64,000 nt of DNA from the NCBI RefSeq assembly GCF_011516835.1, contig NZ_WOTB01000006.1, positions 62,001-126,000 of the forward strand. Reading direction: 5' to 3'. The position numbers and the translations under genes were made by a program. This document shows positions 16,688-25,596 of this stretch, one piece after another (position 1 is the first letter of the stretch; each line of letters opens with the position of its first letter). Origin of the DNA: Acetobacter musti. Its GTDB lineage: Bacteria > Pseudomonadota > Alphaproteobacteria > Acetobacterales > Acetobacteraceae. The notes under the pieces were generated by a model, which ran no database searches, was not told the origin of the DNA, and saw only the letters and a program-made list of their open reading frames with translations.

Positions 16688-18196
16688 TCACACGGCTTCA
16701 TGCGGCAGCCCGAAAACCTCCACCTGATCGAAATGCAGATAAGTCCGGCTCAGGATCGTAATCCTGACAAAGCGACCACACACCGGGACAGACGCCACCC
16801 AGCGATAAGGCGTTCCGTCAGCCCCGCCGGGCGGCACACCCCCGAAATCATGCCGATGAACCTCGGAAAACCTGACACCGTCATCCGAGACCGTAATCGA
16901 AATCGCGCTGCAGCGCGCCGCGACCGCCGGATGGTCGATCCTGTTGTAAATCCTGACCTCGTTAATATCGCACAGGCCGCCAAAATCCGTCTGCCACCAC
17001 GGATTGTCCTCCTCTGCCGTATGACACTGATAAATCCCGGTCAGATACCCGCTCACAGCCCCTTCCGCCGTGCGCGTCCTGCCTTCGTCGTGCGGATACA
17101 CCGAACTCTGCGAAGCCTGTCCCGTCCGCGACAGATTCACCCCGAAACCCTCATCCCGGAAAATCAACGGCGAAACAGTCCGGCCCATATCCGGAATCAC
17201 CGTCGGACTTAACGCCCCGCTCTCGAATTTCCCGATGCAGGACAAAATGGAGCGCCCGAACGCCTCCACATCCCGTATCCGGCAGACCAGCGAAAAAGAG
17301 TCAGTCCGCCCGGTCTGCTCCAGATCATCGCTGAACAGATGCAGCACCCGGTTCGAACCGTAAGCATCCAGCAGCAGCTGATTGCTCGACGCATAACAGT
17401 CCCGGTTGATCAGGATAATATCCCTGCCGTCAAAAAAATTGCAGAGATGAAAAGAAGAACTCGAAAACCCGATAAACTTTCCATGCGTGGCCCAGAATTG
17501 CAGCTGCTCCTCAAACTGGAACTGCTCCGGCGCCACGCATTTCACACCGTTCTTTTCCAGAAACTCACACAGCGCATCCTCGTTTTCGACAGAGAACACA
17601 CCCCGTCTCACCAGATGCTTCGTAATATAAACAAAAGATTCGGAAGCCTCGTCGGAAAAAGGGTAAATACTCCTCACCGACTGGTTATAGCGCTCGCTGA
17701 CCGAGTAATTCTCATTCAGTGCACGCTCGGCAATATAAATCGAAGAAAACACACACGGAGCGTCCACGCGGATCAGCCGGTCCGGCGTCAGACCCAGACG
17801 GCCGAAAATCTTCGCGATAAACTCCTGCTGAAACAGGTCTTCAGCCGGCGGCCCGTAATAAGCAATCCTCACAGAAGCGGGGACCCGATCCAGCGCCCAG
17901 ATACGGCTCAGTGAACTCAGAAGAAAATGCCCGAAATGTCCGAAAATCTCCCCGAGCCAGAAACACATTTCCTCAACGCGACGCACACGACTGACATTCA
18001 CCGTCGCCGTCACATCAGACCCGAGAAGACGATACCCGTCAGCCCCTCTGAAGAACGCCGAGTCAGAAATGATCTGCCCGTTCTCCTTATAAAGAGCATT
18101 CTGCTGCATCAGAACATTTCTGTATAAAGCGAAACTCAGGTCAGACCCCGTGGGAACAGCATATCCATAAAGTCTGGTCGTTTTCCTGAGCGCCAT
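16688..18196 (-). CDS. GT61-like glycosyltransferase fused to a discoidin (F5/8 type C)-like domain
   Basis: A 502-residue protein. Residues ~1-330 resemble the DUF563/GT61 glycosyltransferases of capsule and LPS loci: CFWLGEIFGHFGHFLLSSLS, RIAYYGPPAEDLFQQEFIAK, then FVYITKHLVRRGVFSVENED and KFIGFSSSSFHLCNFF near the acceptor or donor site. Residues ~350-500 look like a galactose-binding jelly roll: SRTGQASQSSVYPHDEGRTR, WWQTDFGGLCDINEVRIYNR, ISITVSDDGVRFSEV, and GRFVRITILSRTYLHFDQVE. In discoidin domains this module binds carbohydrate or lipid. The fusion suggests a transferase that docks on its glycan. It is divergent from the flavin reductase gene downstream in coordinate order. No signal peptide or membrane span is seen. 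Confidence 0.75.
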   Translation of the reverse strand: MALRKTTRLYGYAVPTGSDLSFALYRNVLMQQNALYKENGQIISDSAFFRGADGYRLLGSDVTATVNVSRVRRVEEMCFWLGEIFGHFGHFLLSSLSRIWALDRVPASVRIAYYGPPAEDLFQQEFIAKIFGRLGLTPDRLIRVDAPCVFSSIYIAERALNENYSVSERYNQSVRSIYPFSDEASESFVYITKHLVRRGVFSVENEDALCEFLEKNGVKCVAPEQFQFEEQLQFWATHGKFIGFSSSSFHLCNFFDGRDIILINRDCYASSNQLLLDAYGSNRVLHLFSDDLEQTGRTDSFSLVCRIRDVEAFGRSILSCIGKFESGALSPTVIPDMGRTVSPLIFRDEGFGVNLSRTGQASQSSVYPHDEGRTRTAEGAVSGYLTGIYQCHTAEEDNPWWQTDFGGLCDINEVRIYNRIDHPAVAARCSAISITVSDDGVRFSEVHRHDFGGVPPGGADGTPYRWVASVPVCGRFVRITILSRTYLHFDQVEVFGLPHEAV

Positions 18197-18368
18197 GACC
18201 CGTTCCCTGATAAAACAAACTCAGATCCGGCGTGACCGCGGACGGAAAACAGTCCGCGCTCCGGCTCACCGCACCCCGATCCTGCGAACGATGTTCATAT
18301 CCACATCCCGCCCACCACGAAAGACCACCCGGTCACAGACCGAAACCATGCCCGGAAGGCGCTGTCTC

Positions 18369-18926
18369 ATGCGAAAATACCCCGTCTCAAAAGTGTATCG
18401 CCTCCTTGAGCCCGGCCCCGTCGTCCTGGTCACAACCCGCCCGAAAAACGGCCCGCCCAATGTCATGACCATGGGCTTTCACATGGTCATTCAGCACGAC
18501 AGGCCGCCTCTGATCGGCTGCATCATCGGACCATGGGATCACAGCTACACAGCACTGAGGGACACCGGCGAATGCGTCATCGCCATCCCCGGCGCCGATC
18601 TTGCGGAAAAAATGGTCGATATCGGCAACTGCTCCGGTCAGAACACCGATAAATTCACCCGCTTCGGCTTCACGCAGTCAAAGGCGAAAACCGTCAGCGC
18701 ACCCCTCATCGCGGACTGCCTCGCCAACATCGAATGCCACGTATCCGACACAACAATGGTCGAACGCCTCAGTCTCTGGATACTCGAACCCCGCGCCGCC
18801 TGGATCAGCCCCGACCGTCCCGAACAGCGCACACTCCATCACCGGGGCGACGGCACCTTCACCATCGACGGCCCGGTCATCAACCTCCAGGATCGCATGA
18901 TCCTGTGGAAACAGTTCCAGGACTAA
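18369..18926 (+). CDS. Flavin reductase family (FMN-binding split barrel) protein
   Basis: A 185-residue FMN-binding protein from the ATG at 18369 (GGAAGG nine bases upstream); an ATG 21 bases earlier is possible. Residues ~12-45 read PGPVVLVTTRPKNGPPNVMT, the conserved first FMN contact, followed by RPPLIGCIIGPWDHSY and CVIAIPGADLAEKMVDIG. Such proteins supply reduced flavin or act as NAD(P)H:FMN reductases, or as bare flavoproteins of unknown role. No partner monooxygenase is adjacent. The gene ends with four bases overlapping the end of the convergent AI-2E transporter gene. Confidence 0.85.
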   Translation: MRKYPVSKVYRLLEPGPVVLVTTRPKNGPPNVMTMGFHMVIQHDRPPLIGCIIGPWDHSYTALRDTGECVIAIPGADLAEKMVDIGNCSGQNTDKFTRFGFTQSKAKTVSAPLIADCLANIECHVSDTTMVERLSLWILEPRAAWISPDRPEQRTLHHRGDGTFTIDGPVINLQDRMILWKQFQD

Positions 18927-20080
18927 AGAGACCCGCCGCCAGCCCGCTCTCCCCGCAGCCGCGCCATCCCCCGCGACGACCCGAAGCGCCACATCAGATG
19001 CGCCACCGCCATCAGCACCGGCCCGGCGAACAGACCCACCAGTCCCCAGGTCTCCAGCCCGCCCAGAATCCCCAGCAGAACCCAGACAAACGGCAGCCGG
19101 ATCGACCCGCCAATCAGCACCGGCCGGATAAAATGATCCGCCAGGAACAGAACCAGCATCCCGAACACACCCACAGCCACCGCCGCGCCCACACTGCCCT
19201 TCATCAGGATCAGAAGCACCGCGATCAGCACCGCAAACCCGCCCAGCATCGGAATCATCGAGGCCACCGCCGTCAGAATCCCAAGCAGAACCGGCTGCGG
19301 CGCCCCGGCGATCACATAGGAGACACCGATCAGCAGGCCCTCGCCAAGCCCGACCAGCACCAGCCCCGCCATCGAGCCGCGCACCGCCCCGACAACCTGC
19401 TTCAGAACCATCCCGCCCCGCACGCCCAGCAGCCGGTCCGTCAGAACCGTAATCCGGTCCGTCACCTCACGCCCGCTCCGCAGCAGAAAAAACAGCACCA
19501 GCAGCGAGAAGGCGAGCAGAACCGTGCCATTCGCCGCTCCGTGGCCGACATGCTCCGCCGCGTCCAGCGCCTGCTCCGGCCTGAGACGATGCATCAGATC
19601 CTGAACACCCTGCGGGTCCGCCAGATTGTCCGCCCACCATTGCCGGGCCTGAGCCCTGCCAAACGGCAGCTCGCCCAGCCAGCCCGGCGCCGCAATCCCG
19701 TTCTGACGCACCTGACCGAACCACTGCGTCGCGTCATGCGTCTCCTTCGCCACCTCGGTGCCGATCAGAAGAACCGGCGCCGCAAACGCCACCGCGATCG
19801 CCACCACCACTGCCGCCGGAATCAGCGTGTCCGCATGGCGCGGCGACCACCGCCTGCGAACCCACGCCATCATCGGCCAGCACACAATCGCCAGAATCCC
19901 GCCCCAGGCCACCGCCAGCCGGAACCGCCCGAGCGTATACAGGGTCAGCACAACAACCAGAACGGCCAGAACACCCTGCGCCCGGACCTGAAACCCTCTC
20001 CGGGACGGTTTCACCGGATTGTCAGCCTCATCCGGTGTCTCAGAAAACGCGCCCTCACGGGAAACAGTATCGTCGTGCAT
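18923..20080 (-). CDS. AI-2E family transporter (PerM/TqsA-like permease)
   Basis: A 385-residue membrane protein of the PF01594 family. Some members export autoinducer-2 or act as ion antiporters, so the substrate is open. Spans include GVLAVLVVVLTLYTLG, VAWGGILAIVCWPMMAWV and AAVVVAIAVAFAAPVLLIGT. A long periplasmic or cytoplasmic stretch follows. The family core is AVRGSMAGLVLVGLGEGLLIG, then GILTAVASMIPMLGG and LFLADHFIRPVLIGGSIRLP. I chose the ATG of MHDDTVSREGAF; 19 further in-frame codons upstream are low in support. Convergent with and overlapping the flavin reductase by four bases. Confidence 0.9.
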   Translation of the reverse strand: MHDDTVSREGAFSETPDEADNPVKPSRRGFQVRAQGVLAVLVVVLTLYTLGRFRLAVAWGGILAIVCWPMMAWVRRRWSPRHADTLIPAAVVVAIAVAFAAPVLLIGTEVAKETHDATQWFGQVRQNGIAAPGWLGELPFGRAQARQWWADNLADPQGVQDLMHRLRPEQALDAAEHVGHGAANGTVLLAFSLLVLFFLLRSGREVTDRITVLTDRLLGVRGGMVLKQVVGAVRGSMAGLVLVGLGEGLLIGVSYVIAGAPQPVLLGILTAVASMIPMLGGFAVLIAVLLILMKGSVGAAVAVGVFGMLVLFLADHFIRPVLIGGSIRLPFVWVLLGILGGLETWGLVGLFAGPVLMAVAHLMWRFGSSRGMARLRGERAGGGSL

Positions 20081-20329
20081 ATGGCCTTCAGAACAGGAAG
20101 AAAGAAAAACCGGAACCCGTCGCGAACAGCAGTCCACGCGAACAGAACCACGACCCGGTCATAACAGGACAGGGCAGGGGACTTCACACCGGATACTTCA
20201 TCCCGAACGCCTCCGGCCAGAAATCGTTTCCTTCCTTTACCAGACTGGCATCACGACACATCAGGTATTTATTCACACCACGCCCGTCATGACCGCACAC
20301 AACCAGACCCCTCAGACCCACCCGGCAAA

Positions 20330-21730
20330 TCAGTGCGACAGCGCCGGTATCACCGACAGAAAATAGTCCACCGCCGGCGAAATGGCCGCAACCGGCGTCC
20401 GCTCGTTCAGACCATGCGAGAAATTTTCCGACAGCCTGATGAACAGCGGGCTGGCGCCATAGGACGGCACGCCATGCGCGCGAAACCACATGCTGTCCGT
20501 CGCGCCGGATTTCATCGCCGGTATCACCGGCAGCCCCGGATAAATCCCGTCAATCGCCTGCGTGATCGCCCCGACCACGTCCGGCCGCATCGGCGAGGCC
20601 GGCGTCTCAACAGCACCCTCCGTCACATCCGTCACCCGGACCTGCGGATCGGCCACTACCCGCTCCAGCTCATGCAGAATCTCCTGCCGGGAATGTCCCG
20701 GAAACACCCGGCAGTTGATATTCGCCACCGCCCGCTGCGGCAGGGCATTGAGCGCATGACCGCCCCCGATCGTCGTCACCACACAGGTCGTCCCGATCCG
20801 CCCCGCCATCGCCGGATCGGCCCTCAGCACCGCAACCGCCTTCGCGTCCGCCGGATCGGCCGCGAAAGCCTTCATCGCCGCGCCCTGCGCCCCCGGCTCC
20901 AGCTTCGCCGCCTCCGTGAAATAGGCCCGCGTAATGTCATTCAGCTCCGGCCTGAAATGATACGCCTGAATCCGCAGCAGCGCCGCCGCCAGCCGGTCGA
21001 TCGCATTGTCCGCCCGCGGCTCGGAGGAATGTCCGCCCGGATTTGTCACCGTCAGCTGAAAATCCAGACAGGTCTTCTCCGCGCCCGCCCAGGCAAAATA
21101 CTCAGGCTTCCCGCTCCGCTCACCGGTCACGCCGCCCGTGCCGTCGACATTGATCACCAGTTCCGCGTTCGCCAGCCTGTCCGCCAGCGCCGCGCCGGTC
21201 CGCATCTCCGTTTCCTCATCGCCGGAAAACGCCAGAACGATCGACCGCTTCGGCCGGTATCCCTGACGCTTCAGCTCCAGAACCGACGCAATCAGCAGCG
21301 TGTCATCCAGCTTCATGTCCGTCGCCCCGCGCCCGAACAGATAGCCATCCTCCACCACCGGCGTGAACGGATCGCGCTTCCAGTCCGCCGGCTTCGCCTC
21401 CACCACATCCATATGGCCCAGAAACACCAGCGGCTTCAGCGACGGATCGCTCCCGGGCCACGTCGCCGTCATGTAAACCGTGCCACCCAGCGGCGTGATC
21501 GCAATGTCCTTCGCCTGAAACCCGCCCGCCAGGAGCGCCGACCGGAACAGTGCCGCCACATCCGCCGTCCTGTTGCCAGGTCCCGCCACAGAGCGCAGCG
21601 CAATCGCCTTCTCCGCCAGATCCAGAGCCTGCCCGTCCGCCTGCGGATGAGCCACGACCTCCGCCCGGACCGGAGAGCCGGTCATCACCGGCGCCGCCGT
21701 CAGAGCAAGCAAAGTCAGGATTTTACGCAT
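20330..21730 (-). CDS. Secreted M20 family metallopeptidase
   Basis: A 466-residue zinc peptidase of the M20/M25/M40 group. A signal peptide is clear (LTLLALTAAPVMTGSPVRAE), so it should act in the periplasm. Metal-site motifs run in order: LVFLGHMDVVEAKPADWKRD (His and Asp), GRGATDMKLDDTLLIASV (bridging Asp), AFSGDEETEMRTGAALADRL (Glu pair), and VINVDGTGGVTGERSGKPEY (Asp). Late TDSMWFRAHGVPSYGASPLF suits the final His region, with FSHGLNERTPV. Substrates are likely small peptides or acylated amino acids. Monocistronic, with the MITE-like element upstream. Confidence 0.9.
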   Translation of the reverse strand: MRKILTLLALTAAPVMTGSPVRAEVVAHPQADGQALDLAEKAIALRSVAGPGNRTADVAALFRSALLAGGFQAKDIAITPLGGTVYMTATWPGSDPSLKPLVFLGHMDVVEAKPADWKRDPFTPVVEDGYLFGRGATDMKLDDTLLIASVLELKRQGYRPKRSIVLAFSGDEETEMRTGAALADRLANAELVINVDGTGGVTGERSGKPEYFAWAGAEKTCLDFQLTVTNPGGHSSEPRADNAIDRLAAALLRIQAYHFRPELNDITRAYFTEAAKLEPGAQGAAMKAFAADPADAKAVAVLRADPAMAGRIGTTCVVTTIGGGHALNALPQRAVANINCRVFPGHSRQEILHELERVVADPQVRVTDVTEGAVETPASPMRPDVVGAITQAIDGIYPGLPVIPAMKSGATDSMWFRAHGVPSYGASPLFIRLSENFSHGLNERTPVAAISPAVDYFLSVIPALSH

Positions 21731-21829
21731 CAGCCCGTCACTCCCGGAACACCATCGGCACCATCCGACGTTTCTTATCAGAAATAATCCGGAAATAAAC
21801 GCACCCGCCGGCCGCCCCGTCAGGAGACT

Positions 21830-22072
21830 GTTTCAAATGCCTGTTCGTGAAATGTCCTGTAAATTATAAGGACGTTTCTGGTGAAGCTTTTTCCGGAAAG
21901 CTTCAGAAGACGCCGCCTTTTTGAAAAAAGGCGGCACCCAAAAACTTTTTCAAAGATTTATCGCGACAGTGCGCTCTGATCCTGACTGCAGCAAACAGCT
22001 GATCGGGACCAGAAAAAACAAAGCAAAATCAGCCTGTTATGAGAATTTCTGTGCATTAAAGGCTTTTGAAAC
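21830..22072 (+). repeat. MITE-like element (family A), most complete copy
   Basis: 243 bases bounded by GTTTCAAATGCCT (left) and AGGCTTTTGAAAC (right), inverted repeats that agree at 12 of 13 positions. The core holds two hairpins: GAAGCTTT...AAAGCTTC (21882-21904) and CCGCCTTTTT..AAAAAGGCGG (21913-21934). They sit inside an imperfect outer stem (GTTTCTGGTG with CACCCAAAAAC). The element carries no coding capacity for a transposase. It occupies almost the whole gap between the M20 peptidase and ubiG. No target-site duplication is obvious. Confidence 0.7.
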
Positions 22073-22096
22073 CGTTTCCAAAGTCCGGCCCCTTAA

Positions 22097-22927
22097 TCAG
22101 CCTCGTGAAAACGCCGCGATATAATTGACACCGGTATCCCGGCTCTCGCGCCAGTGGTTCCCGAACAGATCCGGCGTCATCCCCGCCATGTCCTGCAGCC
22201 GCAATCCGGCCCGCCGCCCGAACCCCGCCAGTTCCGCCGGCGTCACGAACTTCCGCCAGTCATGCGTCCCGACCGGCAACAGACGCATGACATATTCCGC
22301 CCCGATCTTGGCAAAGGCAAACGCCCGCGCCGTGCGGTTCATCGTCGAGACAAACACATGCCCCTCCGGCCGGACCAGCACCGCCAGCATCGCCATGAAA
22401 GCCGCCGGGTCCGTCACATGCTCGATAATCTCCAGCGCCACCACCGCATCGAACGTCTCTCCCTCAGCCACCAGCGTCTCCGCGCTGCCGACCCGATAGG
22501 TGAGGGAACCCGCCGACGCCGGCAGCGGGTTTTCCTTCAGATGCTGCCGCGCGGCCGCAATCCCCTCCGCCGAGGCATCCAGCCCCAGCACGTCATGCCC
22601 GGCGGCCGCCAGAGCCTCACTGGCCAGCCCCGCGCCACAGCCCAGATCGAGAACCCGCAGACGCGGCTGCTTCCTGCTCCGCAGCGGCAGATGCCGGTCG
22701 ATCCAGCCGATCCGCAGCGGATTCATCGCATGCAGCGGCCGCATCGGCCCCGCCGGGTCCCACCATTCCCGCGCAATCGCCCCGAAGCGCGCGATCTCCT
22801 CCGCCGAGACGGACCCGCCCCGCGCATCCTGTCCGGCCAGAGCGACATCGTTTCCGGCGACATCACCACCGGCAACACCACCGGCAACAGCGTTTTCACC
22901 TGAGGCAGAGTTATAGTCGGGATGCAT
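22097..22927 (-). CDS. ubiG: Ubiquinone biosynthesis O-methyltransferase UbiG
   Basis: Methylates two hydroxyl groups during ubiquinone synthesis (the polyprenyl catechol and demethylubiquinone steps). The protein is 276 residues. Family marks are ARFGAIAREWWDPAGPMRPL and LHAMNPLRIGWID, then motif I RVLDLGCGAGLASEALAAAG, LGLDASAEGIAAARQH, and VVALEIIEHVTDPAAFM. The end SRDTGVNYIAAF is typical. The first ~40 residues are an Ala/Gly/Val-rich low-complexity extension (AVAGGVAGGDVAGNDV) that is not part of the fold, so the true start may be further in. It is divergent from lysC, with 276 bases between them. Confidence 0.93.
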   Translation of the reverse strand: MHPDYNSASGENAVAGGVAGGDVAGNDVALAGQDARGGSVSAEEIARFGAIAREWWDPAGPMRPLHAMNPLRIGWIDRHLPLRSRKQPRLRVLDLGCGAGLASEALAAAGHDVLGLDASAEGIAAARQHLKENPLPASAGSLTYRVGSAETLVAEGETFDAVVALEIIEHVTDPAAFMAMLAVLVRPEGHVFVSTMNRTARAFAFAKIGAEYVMRLLPVGTHDWRKFVTPAELAGFGRRAGLRLQDMAGMTPDLFGNHWRESRDTGVNYIAAFSRG

Positions 22928-23203
22928 AAAACGAGGCCTTTCTTCTGCAGTCGCCGCTGGACGTAAGCCGGGCCGAAGGTTATGTCACGCCGCTTGCACG
23001 CCTTCGCAATGGCCCGTCCTGCCGAACGCCGCGCCTGTCCGCAACCCCGGACGGACAGAAACCGGCCCGGATGACCTTCCTCCGCCAGGGCTGGCCTGCA
23101 TGAATTCGGGAACATCCGGCGCACGCAGCAGTCGCGGAGCCCGGATGTGAAGCAACAGGATAAAGGTCGCAGCCAGCGGCCCGGACGGAGTCAGAATAAG
23201 ACC

Positions 23204-24457
23204 ATGGAGCGTACCGCACCCCGGATCGTCATGAAGTTCGGCGGCACATCCGTCGCCGATCTGGACCGTATCCGCGCCGTAGCCAGAAGGGTTCGCGCCC
23301 AGGTCGACGCAGGTTCCGAAGTCACCGTCGTCGTCTCCGCCATGGCCGGCGTCACAAACCGGCTGGTCGGTTACTGCGAGGCCCTGTCGCCCCTGCACGA
23401 TCCGCGTGAATATGACGCCGTCGTGGCGGCCGGCGAGCAGATCACCAGCGGCCTGCTCGCCATCGCCCTGCAGAGCCTCGGCGTCGCATCCCGCTCCTGG
23501 CAGGGCTGGCAGGTTCCAATCCGCACGGATGACGCGCATGGAAAAGCCCGCATCTGTTCGATCGACGGAGAAGGCCTGATCGCCTGCATGCAGTCAGGCC
23601 AGGTCCCCGTCATCGCCGGCTTCCAGGGCGTCGACGCCGAAGGGCGCGTCGCAACGCTGGGGCGGGGCGGCTCGGACACCTCCGCCGTCGCCATCGCCGC
23701 GGCGGTAAAGGCCGATCGCTGCGACATCTACACGGACGTGGACGGGATCTACACCACCGATCCGCGTATCGTTGCGAAGGCCCGCAAGCTGGATAAAATT
23801 ACCTACGAGGAAATGCTCGAACTGGCCTCCGTCGGCGCTAAAGTGCTGCAGACACGCAGCGTCGAACTGGCGATGAAAGAACGCGTGCGCGTGCAGGTGC
23901 TGTCGAGCTTTTCAGATAACGCCGCGGCACCGGACGGCAGCCTGCCAGGATCGCTGGTGGTGGATGAGGACGAGATTTTGGAACAGGAACTGGTCACCGG
24001 CATCGCGTATTCCCGCGACGAGGCAAAGATATCGATGCGCCGCATCCCCGACCGGCCGGGCATCGCCGCCGCGATCTTCGGCCCCCTCGCGGACGCGAAT
24101 ATCAATGTCGACATGATCGTCCAGAGCACGGGCGAGGACGGCATGACCAACATGACCTTCACCACCGGAAAGGCCGATCTGCAACGCGCGATCGCCCTGG
24201 TCGAGGCCGCGCGCGAAGTCACGCAGTACGGCGAACTTCTGACCGACGACAGCGTGGTCAAGATCAGCGTCGTGGGCGTCGGAATGCGCTCTCACGCAGG
24301 CGTAGCCAGCACCATGTTCCGCACTTTGTCGGACCGCGGAATCAATGTGCAGGTTATCTCCACCAGTGAAATCAAGGTTTCGGTCCTGATCGCCGCGGAT
24401 TATGCTGAGCTCGCCATCCGCGCGCTGCACACCGCCTACGGCCTTGATGCCGCCTGA
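23204..24457 (+). CDS. lysC: Aspartate kinase
   Basis: Phosphorylates aspartate, the first step to lysine, threonine and methionine, and to diaminopimelate for the cell wall. It is 417 residues. The kinase core begins VMKFGGTSVADLDRIRAVAR, with VVVSAMAGVTNRL, GRGGSDTSAVAIAAAVKADR and DIYTDVDGIYTTDPRIV. Two C-terminal ACT domains follow (RRIPDRPGIAAAIFGPLADA and VGVGMRSHAGVASTMFRTLS), which normally give feedback inhibition by lysine and/or threonine. The ATG at 23204 fits the family. It is upstream of the nitronate monooxygenase gene (22-base gap), and the two are probably co-transcribed. Confidence 0.96.
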   Translation: MERTAPRIVMKFGGTSVADLDRIRAVARRVRAQVDAGSEVTVVVSAMAGVTNRLVGYCEALSPLHDPREYDAVVAAGEQITSGLLAIALQSLGVASRSWQGWQVPIRTDDAHGKARICSIDGEGLIACMQSGQVPVIAGFQGVDAEGRVATLGRGGSDTSAVAIAAAVKADRCDIYTDVDGIYTTDPRIVAKARKLDKITYEEMLELASVGAKVLQTRSVELAMKERVRVQVLSSFSDNAAAPDGSLPGSLVVDEDEILEQELVTGIAYSRDEAKISMRRIPDRPGIAAAIFGPLADANINVDMIVQSTGEDGMTNMTFTTGKADLQRAIALVEAAREVTQYGELLTDDSVVKISVVGVGMRSHAGVASTMFRTLSDRGINVQVISTSEIKVSVLIAADYAELAIRALHTAYGLDAA

Positions 24458-24479
24458 TCCGGAGGTCGCCGAGTTTCGT

Positions 24480-25565
24480 ATGAAAGATACCTCCACGTCC
24501 CCCGCCGGGACCAGCACCCCCGCCGCCGATCGGGCCAGAACCGCCGCCCGACATGAACTCGACCGCCTCTGGGCGGCGGGAACAGATTTTCTCGGAACCG
24601 AATATGCGATCCTGGGCGGCGCAATGTCGTGGGTCAGCGAAAGACATCTTGTTTCCGCGATCTCGAACGCCGGCGGCTTCGGCGTCATCGCCTGCGGCGC
24701 AATGTCCCCCGAACTTCTGGAAACCGAAATCGCCGCCACCCAGGCGCTTACGACGAAACCTTTCGGCGTCAATCTGATCACCATGCATCCGCAGCTTGAA
24801 GACCTCGTCCAGGTCTGTCTGCGCGCCGGCGTCGGCCACATCGTCCTGGCAGGCGGCATCCCGCCGTCATCGGCCATCCGCGCCATCAGAGAAGGCGGCG
24901 CCAGAGTGATCGCCTTCGCCCCGGCCCTCGTGCTGGCGAAGCGCCTGATCCGGATGGGCGTGGACGCCCTCGTCATCGAAGGCGCGGAAGCCGGCGGCCA
25001 TGTCGGCCCGGTATCGCTCACGGTTCTGGCACAGGAAATCCTGCCGCATATCACGGAAGTCCCGGTCTTCGTGGCAGGCGGCATCGCCCGGGGAGACGCC
25101 ATCGTGGGCTTCCTGGAACAGGGAGCCGCCGGCGCCCAGCTCGGAACCCGCTTTGCCGCGGCCGCCGAAAGTATCGCGCATCCCCGTTTCAAGGAGGCGT
25201 TTATCAGGGCAAACGCCCGCGACGCACTGACCTCCGTCCAGCTCGATCCCCGCTTCCCCGTCATCCCGGTCCGGGGACTGGTCAACGACGGAAGCCAGCG
25301 CTTCCTCACCCACCAGGCCGAAACGCTGCGCCGTTTTCAGGCCGGCGAACTCAGCAAGGACGAGGCCCAGCTCGAAATCGAACATTTCTGGGCAGGCGCC
25401 CTGCGCCGCGCGGTCATTGACGGCGACGTGGAGACAGGCTCCGTGATGGCCGGACAGTCCGTCGGCATGGTCAGATCCGTGCAGTCCGTCGAAGATATTA
25501 TCGCCGAACTGGTCGACCAGGCCGTTGAAGCCCTGATACGCCGAAGCGACCGGCGGGAGCACTGA
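24480..25565 (+). CDS. Nitronate monooxygenase family flavoprotein
   Basis: A TIM-barrel FMN enzyme of the former 2-nitropropane dioxygenase family, 361 residues from the ATG at 24480 with GGAGG 14 bases upstream. Family features: TEYAILGGAMSWVSERHLVS, ISNAGGFGVIACGAMSPELL, then FGVNLITMHPQLEDLV, GHIVLAGGIPPSSAIRAI, VIEGAEAGGHVGPVSL and VFVAGGIARGDAIVGFLEQG. These enzymes oxidise nitronates such as propionate-3-nitronate; some members serve other oxidations or enoyl reduction, so the substrate is not certain. It starts just after lysC and is followed within 31 bases by the RodZ-like gene. Confidence 0.9.
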   Translation: MKDTSTSPAGTSTPAADRARTAARHELDRLWAAGTDFLGTEYAILGGAMSWVSERHLVSAISNAGGFGVIACGAMSPELLETEIAATQALTTKPFGVNLITMHPQLEDLVQVCLRAGVGHIVLAGGIPPSSAIRAIREGGARVIAFAPALVLAKRLIRMGVDALVIEGAEAGGHVGPVSLTVLAQEILPHITEVPVFVAGGIARGDAIVGFLEQGAAGAQLGTRFAAAAESIAHPRFKEAFIRANARDALTSVQLDPRFPVIPVRGLVNDGSQRFLTHQAETLRRFQAGELSKDEAQLEIEHFWAGALRRAVIDGDVETGSVMAGQSVGMVRSVQSVEDIIAELVDQAVEALIRRSDRREH

Positions 25566-25596
25566 ATTGGGTGTCGACTCCAGGGAGCTGATCGAA

